The notes below the pieces were generated by a model. That model was not told where the DNA came from, made no database searches, and saw only the letters and a list, made by a program, of their open reading frames with translations. A stretch of DNA of 64,000 nucleotides. Source: Claveliimonas sp034178805 (lineage in GTDB: Bacteria > Bacillota > Clostridia > Lachnospirales > Lachnospiraceae). This document shows, one piece after another, positions 26,645-35,340 of this stretch (position 1 is its first letter; each line of letters begins with the position of its first letter). The stretch spans positions 1 to 64,000 of the forward strand of contig NZ_JBNPMZ010000016.1 in the NCBI RefSeq assembly GCF_050314255.1, read 5' to 3'. Made by a program: the position numbers and the translations under genes.

Positions 26645-27718
26645 CTAGAGCTCAATCAGCTCATGTGTAGCACTTATCAGGTTCTCATATCCATCCTTCG
26701 TGACAATACCCTGATCTTCAATACGGACGCCGCCCCAACCCGGAATATAAAGACCTGGTTCTACCGTCATTACGGCATTCTCCATAAGAATATTGCTGCA
26801 GTTTGCACCGATATTCGGCAATTCATGAACAAACAGACCAACTCCATGACCGATTCCTTTATAATGATACTGGAAATATTCTGTATCTTTAATTGCTTCC
26901 AGTGAAGCTTCGTAACATGAGATTCCCGTCACGCCTGCTCTGACAGCCTTCTCCGTATCTTCTGTCATGCGGCGGCAGAGATTATACACCTCTTTCTGCT
27001 TCTCATCTGCCTTTCCTACAACAACGGTTCTCGTCATATCAGATAAATAACCTTTATACTGACATCCATAATCCATCAGTACAAAGTCCCCATATTCTAT
27101 TGCCTTATTTCCCGGAATTCCGTGAAGAAGTGAGGTTCTTGCTCCGGATATCAGGATTCCCCCATACGGCTTCGTATCCGCACCTTCCATTACCATGTAA
27201 TGTGCCAGCTTCGATGCAAGTTCTTTTTCTGTCACACCTACCCGGATATCTTTCAAAATCAGATCAAATGCTCTCGATGCAATATCACAGGCAATCGTCA
27301 GATTTTTGATTTCTTCCGGGGTCTTCACCGCCCGGAATCCTTCAATAACATTCAATGTAGGTACGAACTCCGCCTCAGACTGATCCTGCATGGACTTCCA
27401 TGCCCCAAAAGTCAGATAATCCTGTTCAAATCCAATCTTTTTCACTTGATTCATTTCTGCACAATGAGCAACTGCCGCCCCAATATTGTAACTAAAACCA
27501 TTGCGCCAGTCTACAATCTCATAATCCGGGCATTCATAGGATGCCTGTTCTGTATATCTGGGATCCGTAAGAAAATACTGTTTTCCTTTTGTAATAAACA
27601 GATAAGAATCCTCACCAGTGTAAGCGCTGATACATCTGACATTCGCAGGCTTGGCCACATAAAAACCATCCAGTCCCTCTTTTTCCATATAAAGTCTTAA
27701 TTGTTCTATACTTTTCAT
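26645..27718 (-). CDS. M24 family Xaa-Pro aminopeptidase/dipeptidase
   Basis: A 357-aa metallopeptidase that cleaves bonds next to proline. It has the creatinase-like N-terminal domain (1-125) and the pita-bread catalytic domain with all five metal ligands: Asp in LMDYG and LSDMTRT, His in GIGHGVGLFVHE, and Glu in TVEPGLYIPG and RIEDQGIV. GGAGG is placed before the ATG. Its place between hypD and the proC/gntR pair suggests it frees proline or hydroxyproline from dietary or collagen-derived peptides. Which end of the peptide is cut and the specificity are not visible. Confidence 0.93.
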   Translation of the reverse strand: MKSIEQLRLYMEKEGLDGFYVAKPANVRCISAYTGEDSYLFITKGKQYFLTDPRYTEQASYECPDYEIVDWRNGFSYNIGAAVAHCAEMNQVKKIGFEQDYLTFGAWKSMQDQSEAEFVPTLNVIEGFRAVKTPEEIKNLTIACDIASRAFDLILKDIRVGVTEKELASKLAHYMVMEGADTKPYGGILISGARTSLLHGIPGNKAIEYGDFVLMDYGCQYKGYLSDMTRTVVVGKADEKQKEVYNLCRRMTEDTEKAVRAGVTGISCYEASLEAIKDTEYFQYHYKGIGHGVGLFVHELPNIGANCSNILMENAVMTVEPGLYIPGWGGVRIEDQGIVTKDGYENLISATHELIEL

Positions 27719-27749
27719 CTTTTTTACCTCCTGTCTGGGACGGGACGAG

Positions 27750-27811
27750 GGGGACGGTTCTCTGTCCCACTCTGTCCTTGTAAAAGGACAGAAGGACAGA
27801 GAACCGTCCCC
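27750..27811. repeat. Long palindrome with nested stem, repeat R3
   Basis: The 18-bp arms GGGGACGGTTCTCTGTCC (27750-27767) and its complement (27794-27811) enclose a second perfect stem, TCTGTCCTT / AAGGACAGA, around GTAA. The outer arms are identical to those of R2. It lies between hypD and the M24 gene, both on the minus strand. Confidence 0.85.
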
Positions 27812-27823
27812 TTATCCGCCGTC

Positions 27824-30199
27824 TTAATTAAAACTCTGTTCTGTTCTGTTAATAATCTCATCCTGCAATGCTTTGCTCAGATTTCTGAAGTGGTCACTAT
27901 ATCCTGCAACACGTACAATCAGATCCTTGTATTCTTCCGGATTCTTCTGAGCGGCAATCAAAGTTTCACGATCAATAACATTGAACTGAATATGATGTCC
28001 ATCCATATTGAAGTAGGAACGAACCAGATTTGCCATCTGATCCAGTCCTTCTTCTCCTGCCACAACACCCGGAGTAAATTTCTGGTTCAGCAGAGTTCCT
28101 CCTGTCATCAGGTGATCCATCTTCGCACAGGATTTAATTACAGCAGTCGGTCCGTTGACATCGGCACCTTTCTCAGGTGAAATACCTTCTGAAACCGGTA
28201 CATGTGCAAGACGTCCATTTGCACTTGCCAGCAGCACTTCACCGAAGTATACATGACAGGTTGTCGGAAGCATGTTGACACGATATGTTCCTCCAAGCAT
28301 ATTCTTTCTTCCGGTTACCTCACCCTGGTAGAAACGGAATACGCTCTTCATAATATCATCTGCGTAATCATCATCATTACCATATTTTGGTGTATGATTC
28401 TTTACAAGATTCAGGATTCTCTCATGTCCTTCAAAATTATCATCCAGCGCCTGCATGAGTTCTTCCATCGTAAATTTCTTCTCGTCATATACATTGTATT
28501 TAACTGCAGCCAGACAGTCTGTAATCGTTCCAATACCAACACCCTGAATATATTTTGTGTTGTATCTTGCTCCACCTGCATTGTAGTCCTTTCCTTTTGC
28601 AATACAGTCATTTGTAATGATAGAAAGGAACGGTGCCGGCATGTATTCTGCAAAAATCTTCTCGATTACATTACTTCCCTCAATCTTGATATCGATAAAG
28701 TATTTCATCTGTTTCTTAAATGCATCGAACAGTTCATCGTAGGTCTTGAATTCTGTAGCATATCCCAGTTTCAATCCCAGCTGTTTGCCTGACACTTTAT
28801 CAAATCCATTATTTAATGTAAGCTCAAATACTTTCGGAATATTGAAATATCCTGTCAGGATGTATGCTTCATTTCCAAACGCACCTGTTTCGACACATCC
28901 GCTGGTTCCACCGCGTCTTGCATCTTCCAGCGACTTTCCTGCATTAAGAAGTTCCTGAATAACAGCCTCTGTATTGTAGAATGCAGGCTGTCCCCATCCT
29001 TTACGGGAAATTTCGCAGGCTCTCTTCAAAAACTTCTGTGGTGTCTTACGGCTGATCTGTACATTGGAACTTGGCTGAAGAAGCTTCATTTCATCCATAC
29101 AGTCAAGAATCAGATAGCTGACTTCGTTGACACCATCTTCTCCTTCCGGTGTAATACCACCGGTATTCAGGTTGGCAAAGTCTGTGTATGTTGAGCTTTC
29201 TTTCAGTGTGATTCCTACCTTCGGAGGAGCCGGCTGATTATTGAATTTTACCCAGAGGCATTCCAGCAATTCCAGCGCTTTTTTATTGTCCAGGATTCCA
29301 GCCTCTACATCCTTCTCATAGAACGGATTCAAATGCTGATCAAGACGTCCCGGTGAGTACGCATCCCATGGATTCAGTTCTGAAGTTACTCCCAGATGAA
29401 CGAACCAGTACATCTGAATTGCCTGCCAGTATGTCTCCGGTTTGTGTGCCGGTACTACATCACAGTTTGCTGCAATCTGAAGCAGCTCTTCTTTTCTCTT
29501 CGGATCAGCCTCTTTTTCAGCAAGTTCTCTCGCATATGCTGCATAGCGCTCGCCGAGTATCATAATAGCATCGCAGGCTTTAGACATACCACGAAGCTGA
29601 TTTCTCTTGTCAAATGCTTCCAGGTCGTTCTGGAAATCCAGCGCATCAATTGCTTTCTGGATATCTTCTTTATAGTCCAGAAAACCTTTTTCATAAATTT
29701 TAAAAGATCCTACCGTATGTCCCGGTCCTCTCTGTTCCATGAACTCGGTAAAGAGACCTGCTTCATAACAATCTCTCCATTCCTGAGTCATATTCGCAAC
29801 AATCTTAGAACGTGTAGAACGTTTATCCCAGTAAGGAATGACAACTTCTTCCTGATAACTGTAGTCTTCCTCTTTTACCTTAAAACTGATAAGCTCACGG
29901 TCATTCATTACATGCATGTCTTCTACTGTATGGCAGCATAATTCCGGGAAAGTCGGTGCAGCCTGCGGGCTGTCTCCCTTTTCTCCAACGATCAGCTCTC
30001 CTTCACCGATATAAAGTGTTTTAGTTGAGAAATAATCATACAGTACCTGTCCTCTTAATTCCGGAATGGACAACTGACCTTCATATTTCTTATAAGTTTC
30101 CGTCTCGCTCTTTGCTCTTTCCAGATCAATGTGCGGCTGTGTATTAACACTCAATTCCCGAAGTGCCTGTACACGTTCATTCATACCTCTTTTTCCCAT
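27824..30199 (-). CDS. hypD: trans-4-hydroxy-L-proline dehydratase (glycyl radical enzyme)
   Basis: HypD removes water from hydroxyproline to give pyrroline-5-carboxylate. The 791-aa glycyl radical enzyme has the radical loop VRVAGYSDHF near the end (Gly766) and the thiyl-forming Cys435 with Glu437 in GGTSGCVETGAFG. The residues I recall from the C. difficile HypD structure all recur here shifted by one: Phe153, His161, Asp279 in NPWDA, Ser335, Phe341, Cys435, Glu437, Tyr451, Gly766. That separates it from PFL, glycerol and choline enzymes. It lies five bases past its activase and is followed by repeat R3 and an M24 peptidase, with proC nearby. The start has GGAGG eight bases upstream. Confidence 0.92.
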   Translation of the reverse strand: MGKRGMNERVQALRELSVNTQPHIDLERAKSETETYKKYEGQLSIPELRGQVLYDYFSTKTLYIGEGELIVGEKGDSPQAAPTFPELCCHTVEDMHVMNDRELISFKVKEEDYSYQEEVVIPYWDKRSTRSKIVANMTQEWRDCYEAGLFTEFMEQRGPGHTVGSFKIYEKGFLDYKEDIQKAIDALDFQNDLEAFDKRNQLRGMSKACDAIMILGERYAAYARELAEKEADPKRKEELLQIAANCDVVPAHKPETYWQAIQMYWFVHLGVTSELNPWDAYSPGRLDQHLNPFYEKDVEAGILDNKKALELLECLWVKFNNQPAPPKVGITLKESSTYTDFANLNTGGITPEGEDGVNEVSYLILDCMDEMKLLQPSSNVQISRKTPQKFLKRACEISRKGWGQPAFYNTEAVIQELLNAGKSLEDARRGGTSGCVETGAFGNEAYILTGYFNIPKVFELTLNNGFDKVSGKQLGLKLGYATEFKTYDELFDAFKKQMKYFIDIKIEGSNVIEKIFAEYMPAPFLSIITNDCIAKGKDYNAGGARYNTKYIQGVGIGTITDCLAAVKYNVYDEKKFTMEELMQALDDNFEGHERILNLVKNHTPKYGNDDDYADDIMKSVFRFYQGEVTGRKNMLGGTYRVNMLPTTCHVYFGEVLLASANGRLAHVPVSEGISPEKGADVNGPTAVIKSCAKMDHLMTGGTLLNQKFTPGVVAGEEGLDQMANLVRSYFNMDGHHIQFNVIDRETLIAAQKNPEEYKDLIVRVAGYSDHFRNLSKALQDEIINRTEQSFN

Positions 30200-30203
30200 G
30201 TCC

Positions 30204-31115
30204 TTAACCTCCTATTTTTGTGTTGTTGAATCCTGCTTTTTGGAACATTTCCATAAAGTGCTGCATTTCTTCTTTATCCGGCGTGCTTAAAAATTGTCCC
30301 TCATATTCCGTCTCAAGTCTTCCATATTTGCTGCTGCCGGTATTGTGGTAAGGCAGAAGATTTACCTGTGCCACATTTATATTATGAGTTTTCAGCCAGT
30401 CAATCACTGCCTGCATACTCATATCATCCGCATTCACCCCTTTTATCGTGGGAATTCTGATATAGATACGCCCCTGGTCTTCACTCAGTTTTTCCAGGTT
30501 CTCCAGTATCAGACTATTATCAACTCCAACGAATCTCTTATGTACTTCGTTGTCAATTGCCTTTATATCATACAGAAAAGTATTCACATAAGGGAGTATT
30601 CTCTTAAAATTCTCGTATGGCGCATACCCACAGGTATCGATCGTCACAGTTATTCCCTGATGATCCAGGGTTTTCACAAGAGCCTCTATGTAATCCATAT
30701 TCATGCACATTACTTCTCCACCTGATAAGGTAACCCCTCCGCCGGACTGTTCATAAAACATCAGATCCTTTTTCAGCTCTTTGACCAGTTCTTTAACCTC
30801 ATATTCCTTCCCGGCAATTTCTCTGATATTCAACAGACAATATTCTGTGCAGGTTCCGCACGCCTCACACAATACTCGATCTGTCACCATCTTGCCGTCT
30901 TCCAACCGAATCGCTCCATTCGGGCAGGCCTTTTCACAGGTTCTGCATACCACACATTTCTCGCGATTCGTAAGAACCTGCTTATTAAAATTCTGTGTCT
31001 CCGGATTGTGACACCACATACATTTCAAAGGACATCCTTTAAAAAAAACACTGGTACGGATCCCATCTCCGTCGTGAATGGAATATTTCTGTATATTGGT
31101 AACTAACGGCTTCAT
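30204..31115 (-). CDS. hypE: HypD glycyl radical activating enzyme (radical SAM)
   Basis: This radical SAM protein makes the glycyl radical on HypD. The 303-aa sequence has the radical SAM cluster CPLKCMWC near residue 30, then an inserted ferredoxin-like region with two further cysteine sets (CVVCRTCEKACP and CEACGTCTEYC), the SAM-binding SGGEV motif, and a TIM-barrel remainder. It starts five codons inside a perfect promoter-operator arrangement and ends five bases before hypD, so the two are one transcript. The usual oxygen sensitivity of such enzymes fits an anaerobe. Confidence 0.92.
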   Translation of the reverse strand: MKPLVTNIQKYSIHDGDGIRTSVFFKGCPLKCMWCHNPETQNFNKQVLTNREKCVVCRTCEKACPNGAIRLEDGKMVTDRVLCEACGTCTEYCLLNIREIAGKEYEVKELVKELKKDLMFYEQSGGGVTLSGGEVMCMNMDYIEALVKTLDHQGITVTIDTCGYAPYENFKRILPYVNTFLYDIKAIDNEVHKRFVGVDNSLILENLEKLSEDQGRIYIRIPTIKGVNADDMSMQAVIDWLKTHNINVAQVNLLPYHNTGSSKYGRLETEYEGQFLSTPDKEEMQHFMEMFQKAGFNNTKIGG

Positions 31116-31135
31116 TTTGCTCTCCTCTTTGCATT

Positions 31136-31191
31136 TTAGACCACAGTTTGAACTCTGGTCTAATCATAACATACAAAGCCGAGATTGTCAA
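31136..31191 (-). promoter_or_regulatory. hypE-hypD promoter with overlapping 28-bp palindromic operator
   Basis: On the minus strand, TTGACA (31186-31191) and TATGAT (31163-31168) are separated by exactly 17 nt. Directly after the -10 box, TTAGACCACAGTT and AACTCTGGTCTAA form an inverted repeat (31136-31163, 13-bp arms with one mismatch) over the start site. The sequence differs from the TTGTATACAA sites near proC, so a different repressor is likely. Confidence 0.85.
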
Positions 31192-31206
31192 TACTTTCAC
31201 ATGCCA

Positions 31207-31258
31207 CAAAAAAAGACCGGGAACCTGAAATTTATTATAAAATCTCAAATTCCCAGCC
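31207..31258 (-). terminator. Terminator of the ftsEX/S41 operon
   Basis: A long imperfect stem on the minus strand, GGCTGGGAA ... TTCCCGGTC with inner pairs, ends in seven T residues. It is placed about 30 nt past the S41 protease stop and just before the hypE promoter. Confidence 0.85.
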
Positions 31259-31287
31259 ATAGCATTTCCATAACTTTTGATTATTCT

Positions 31288-32487
31288 TTATAACTGACTT
31301 TTGATTATTTCCAAAGCTTTTTCCAACTGATTATCATAATCGGGGCGATTCTCATCCCACTCATACTCCACTTCTTCATCAGGTGTAATCCCCTCGCCAT
31401 CTATACTTCTTCCTTTGGGCGTAAGATATTCTGCAATAGTCAGTTTCACGCAACTTCCATCTTTCAAATCATAAACCTGCTGGACTACTCCTTTTCCATA
31501 AGTCTGTGTGCCGACGATCTGTCCAATTCCATAATCCTGAATAGCGCCCGCATAAATTTCCGATGCACTGGCACTGTTGCCGTCTACAAGAACTACCAGC
31601 GGTTTGCGGAATTGATGTTCGTCATCCGAAGTATATTCTTCCACTTTTCCATTCTTATCCTTCACAGATACAATCATTCCCTCCGGAAGCATCTCATCCA
31701 GAATATCTACAACTACATCCAGGCTTCCTCCCGGATTTCCCCGGAGATCCACAACGAGTCCCTGTATCCCCTGATTTTCCAGTTCCTCAAGCGCAGTTAT
31801 ATACTGATCTTTTGTAACCGTGCCAAATTCTGACACACCGAGAACTCCAATATTGCCTTCCAATACCCGACTCTCTACTGTATGCGTCTGAATGACCCTT
31901 CGTGTAGCCGTCAACGTTATTTCTTTTCCATCCTCACCCCTGAGAACGGTCAGTTCAACCGTTGTTCCTTCTTCTCCCCGGACTTTATTTACAACCTCAT
32001 TCAAATTCTTATCAAGTATATCCTTACCATCCACTTTATAGAGAATATCCTTTTCTTTTAAGCCCGCCTCTGAAGCTGGCGAATTCTCGTATACCTGAAC
32101 AATTGTAATCAGACCGGTGGATTTATCCTGACTCATCAACGCACCTATGCCGCAAAACTCACCAGTAATGGCTTCGTTCAATTCTTTTGTTTCTTCTTCA
32201 TCGTAATATGCAGAATACGGGTCCCCCAAAGCTTCTATATATCCTTTATATAATCCCTCCTGAAGTGCTTCCTCATCCACATCACCACGATAATAGTGAT
32301 CAATAAGCGTTTTTAGAAGAGTAATTTTCGTTTCTTCTGACTTTCCGATCACTTCGCGGTTTTTCGACTGATTCTCACCTTCAGTTCCTCCTGCAAATTG
32401 CATCCCACAGGACAGGATTCCCATTACTAATAATACAGTAAGGGCGCCAAAAAGCGCCCCTTTTATAAATCCTTTATTTTGTTTCAT
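31288..32487 (-). CDS. S41 family C-terminal processing protease
   Basis: This is a membrane-anchored serine protease (399 aa) of the CtpA/CtpB type. It has an N-terminal signal-anchor (GALFGALTVLLVMGILSCG), a PDZ domain at about 115-200 (ITIVQVYENSPASEAGL), and the S41 core with the catalytic Ser in GNSASASEIYAGA and Lys in GTQTYGKGVVQ. It lies 12 nt after a coiled-coil M23 hydrolase and ftsEX. In streptococci PcsB is regulated by FtsEX, and in some species Ctp proteases turn over wall hydrolases, so it may process its neighbour; that last step is inferred. Confidence 0.9.
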   Translation of the reverse strand: MKQNKGFIKGALFGALTVLLVMGILSCGMQFAGGTEGENQSKNREVIGKSEETKITLLKTLIDHYYRGDVDEEALQEGLYKGYIEALGDPYSAYYDEEETKELNEAITGEFCGIGALMSQDKSTGLITIVQVYENSPASEAGLKEKDILYKVDGKDILDKNLNEVVNKVRGEEGTTVELTVLRGEDGKEITLTATRRVIQTHTVESRVLEGNIGVLGVSEFGTVTKDQYITALEELENQGIQGLVVDLRGNPGGSLDVVVDILDEMLPEGMIVSVKDKNGKVEEYTSDDEHQFRKPLVVLVDGNSASASEIYAGAIQDYGIGQIVGTQTYGKGVVQQVYDLKDGSCVKLTIAEYLTPKGRSIDGEGITPDEEVEYEWDENRPDYDNQLEKALEIIKSQL

Positions 32488-32499
32488 GTCTTCTCCTGC

Positions 32500-33669
32500 T
32501 TACAGATATAATCTCGGGTCTACCGGAGTTCCATCTACATGCACTTCAAAATGAAGATGCGGTCCTGTTGATGCTCCCGTTGAACCTACCGCAGCAATAT
32601 TCTGTCCACAGCTTACATACTGACCACTGCTTACATAGATTGCACTGCAGTGCTGATATAAAGTTGCAATATCACCATGGTTGATAACTAAATAGTTACC
32701 ACGCACTGAGTTATATCCAACAGTTGTTACTGTACCGGAAGCCGCCGCATAAATCGGACTGCCTGATGCCGCCGCATAGTCGCGTCCTTTATGATTTGTA
32801 CTTCCGATTCCTCCCGGAGACTGTCTTCCACCAAACTCACTGCTTATGTATGCGGACGGACACGGATTAATCAAACGCCCATTACCGCTTGCCGGAATAG
32901 ATGGACCCGCCCCACCGGAACTACTGCTTCCACCACCTGAGCTGCTGCCACCGGAACTGCTTCCCGAACTCGAATTATTCCCTGATGCTGCTGCAGCTGC
33001 CTCCTGCTGAAGTCTCCTCTGTCTCTCTGCTTCTTCCTGCAATGCCTTCAGTTTTGCTGCATTCTCACCAATTTCTGCTTCCAGACTACTGATCTCAGCA
33101 CTTTTGCTTTCAATCAGCTGCTGAACCTCTGTCTGCTTTGACTGAAGCTGATTCTGCATCTCTTCCAGATTTTTTCTTTCTTCCTCCAACACTCTCTGCT
33201 GTTCTTCCACGGATTCTACAGTCTTTTGGAACTCTATCAGCATATCTCTGTCATACTCGGAAATCTTGGTAATATACTCGGCATTATTCAAAAAATCTCC
33301 AATACTTTTTGACTCAAACAGAATTTCAATAAACTGAGTATTTCCATTTTCGTACATATACTTGATACGCTTTTTCATACTCTCATATTGATTATTTTCA
33401 TCAATCTGCGCCTGAATCAGTTCTGTTTCTTTCTGATCAATCTCTTCCTGCTTGGTCGCAATATTCTGCTTTGTCTGCTCCATCTCATTAATAATCGTAT
33501 TCAGTTGATCAGCTAATGCCTTCTTTTCGGACTCCGCTGCGCTCTTCTGCGACTGAAGCTCACTATCCTTCTGCTTTGCCTCATCAATAGTTGTTGCATG
33601 AACCTGAAGCACCATGCCAAATGACATCATCAGAACCAGCAAAAAACTCAATAATCTTTTTTTACGCAT
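32500..33669 (-). CDS. Secreted M23 peptidoglycan hydrolase with coiled-coil domain (PcsB/EnvC-like)
   Basis: A 389-aa exported protein: signal peptide (LLSFLLVLMMSFGMVLQVHA), a long coiled coil (about 28-220) typical of proteins held by FtsX, a Gly/Ser-rich linker (SSSGGSSSGG) and a C-terminal M23 zinc endopeptidase domain with HKGRDYAAAS, an Asp and the HLHFEVH motif. It lies just downstream of ftsE-ftsX, 70 nt away, which fits the FtsEX-hydrolase pairing known from EnvC, CwlO and PcsB. PcsB carries a CHAP domain, so the catalytic domain differs while the architecture is equivalent. Confidence 0.93.
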   Translation of the reverse strand: MRKKRLLSFLLVLMMSFGMVLQVHATTIDEAKQKDSELQSQKSAAESEKKALADQLNTIINEMEQTKQNIATKQEEIDQKETELIQAQIDENNQYESMKKRIKYMYENGNTQFIEILFESKSIGDFLNNAEYITKISEYDRDMLIEFQKTVESVEEQQRVLEEERKNLEEMQNQLQSKQTEVQQLIESKSAEISSLEAEIGENAAKLKALQEEAERQRRLQQEAAAAASGNNSSSGSSSGGSSSGGGSSSSGGAGPSIPASGNGRLINPCPSAYISSEFGGRQSPGGIGSTNHKGRDYAAASGSPIYAAASGTVTTVGYNSVRGNYLVINHGDIATLYQHCSAIYVSSGQYVSCGQNIAAVGSTGASTGPHLHFEVHVDGTPVDPRLYL

Positions 33670-33739
33670 ATCTCTTCTCCCTTTTTATTCTACCCTTACA
33701 AATTACTCTATATTCCATTTCTCCCACAAAAACAATCTT

Positions 33740-34648
33740 CTATACCTTCAGATGTTTGCGGATCGTAAATGTACTTCCTACAAAACCAATTCCCACACCA
33801 AGCGCAAGACCAACCGGAAGAAGTGTACGATAAACCTGCATAACCGGAAGGAATTCCATAATATTATTCAGCAAACTGAATTTCGTCATTACGTACTGCA
33901 CTGCTTTATCATAAGCAAAATATAAAAATACCAACGGAATGATTGCACCGATCAAACCAATCACAAGACCTTCTATAACAAAAGGTGCCCGCACAAAACT
34001 ATCTTTAGCGCCGATATATTTCATAATTGCAATCTCTTCACGTCTAACCGTAATACCCATGGTTACCGTATTGCTGATCAGGAAAATGGAAACTGCAAGC
34101 AATATAGCAATAATCGCAACCGAAACATATCCAATCAGTTTATTAATGCTGGTAAGAGTCTTGGCAACTACATCGGATTTATTTACCTTACGGACACCAT
34201 CCAGTTTCTCCGCAAAGGCAACAACATCTTTCTGCTTTGCCACATCAGACATGTACACCTCATAGTTGTCAGAATTACCAAGCGGATTATCATCCTTAAA
34301 TCCATCTGCCAAATCTGCAGACTCTTTAAAATAATCCTCTTTAAATGAATCCCACGCATCATCTGCCGACACATAATTCACTTCATTTACTCCATCATAA
34401 TTCTTAAGCTCTTCACCAATTTTTTTAATCTGACTCTCAGTCGCATCTTCATCAAAAAATACCGTGATTGCAACTCCTTCTTCTGCTTTCTTAACAATAT
34501 AATTAAAATTGGTTACGATAGAGAAGAATAATCCAAACAGGAAGATACATGCCGCCATAGTCGCAATAGATGCAACAGAGAACATTTTATTTCTTCCTAT
34601 GTTCTTAAACCCCTGTTTTGTTGAATATCCGATTGTACTAATCCTCAT
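33740..34648 (-). CDS. ftsX: Cell division protein FtsX
   Basis: The membrane subunit of FtsEX, which transmits ATP hydrolysis across the membrane to a peptidoglycan hydrolase. From the ATG at 34648 it is 302 aa: basic N-terminus (QGFKNIGRNKMFS), four membrane helices and a large extracellular loop (about 50-160) that binds the hydrolase coiled coil. The frame extends 13 codons upstream, but GGTGGG is placed for this ATG, and the start then overlaps the end of ftsE by 11 bases. The motif RREEIAIMKYIGAKDSFVRAPF is typical. Confidence 0.95.
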   Translation of the reverse strand: MRISTIGYSTKQGFKNIGRNKMFSVASIATMAACIFLFGLFFSIVTNFNYIVKKAEEGVAITVFFDEDATESQIKKIGEELKNYDGVNEVNYVSADDAWDSFKEDYFKESADLADGFKDDNPLGNSDNYEVYMSDVAKQKDVVAFAEKLDGVRKVNKSDVVAKTLTSINKLIGYVSVAIIAILLAVSIFLISNTVTMGITVRREEIAIMKYIGAKDSFVRAPFVIEGLVIGLIGAIIPLVFLYFAYDKAVQYVMTKFSLLNNIMEFLPVMQVYRTLLPVGLALGVGIGFVGSTFTIRKHLKV

Positions 34649-35324
34649 TTCTATACCCACCTTTTTGCTCGTCGCTGACGATGACACCTTTCTTCATTGT
34701 AACTACTCGTTTTTGCATCTCGTTTACAATCTCCTGGTTATGAGTTACAACCAACACTGTCGTTCCCCTTTCATTTGCCTCTTCCAACAATTTCATAATC
34801 TCCCATGAATTCGTCGGATCAAGGTTACCAGTAGGCTCGTCAGCCAAAAGAATCGCAGGCTCGTTTACAATCGCTCTTGCAATTGCAACACGCTGCTGTT
34901 CTCCACCCGACAACTCCTTCGGATAGGATTTGTACTTCTGTGCAAGTCCTACCAGCGAAAGTGCTGCCGGTACCTTCTTCTTTATCACACGGGTCGGTGT
35001 TTCAACAACACGCTGTGCAAATGCAATATTCTCATATATATTTCTATCTTTCAGAAGCCGGAAATCCTGAAATACTACTCCGATACCTCTGCGGTACATA
35101 GGAATCTGTCTGTGTTTTAATCTTCCCAGATCCTGTCCATTCACAACAATTTTTCCCGATGTGGGCTCCAGCTCTTTCATGATCAGACGAATCAGTGTTG
35201 ATTTACCGGAACCGCTGTCTCCTACAATAAAAACAAATTCGCCCCGTTCGATTTTCAAATTCACACCGTTCAGAGCAGCAACCCCTTTCGAGTACTCTTT
35301 CGTTACTTCTTTTAATTCAATCAT
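34638..35324 (-). CDS. ftsE: Cell division ATP-binding protein FtsE
   Basis: The ABC ATPase of FtsEX, 228 aa, with Walker A GDSGSGKST, the signature LSGGEQQRVAIARA and Walker B ILLADEPTGNLD. AGGAGG lies close to the ATG. It leads ftsE-ftsX-M23 hydrolase-S41 protease and follows a CdaR-type regulator by 16 nt, so the regulator is probably in the same operon. Confidence 0.97.
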   Translation of the reverse strand: MIELKEVTKEYSKGVAALNGVNLKIERGEFVFIVGDSGSGKSTLIRLIMKELEPTSGKIVVNGQDLGRLKHRQIPMYRRGIGVVFQDFRLLKDRNIYENIAFAQRVVETPTRVIKKKVPAALSLVGLAQKYKSYPKELSGGEQQRVAIARAIVNEPAILLADEPTGNLDPTNSWEIMKLLEEANERGTTVLVVTHNQEIVNEMQKRVVTMKKGVIVSDEQKGGYRNED

Positions 35325-35340
35325 ACTTTCCTCCTAATTA

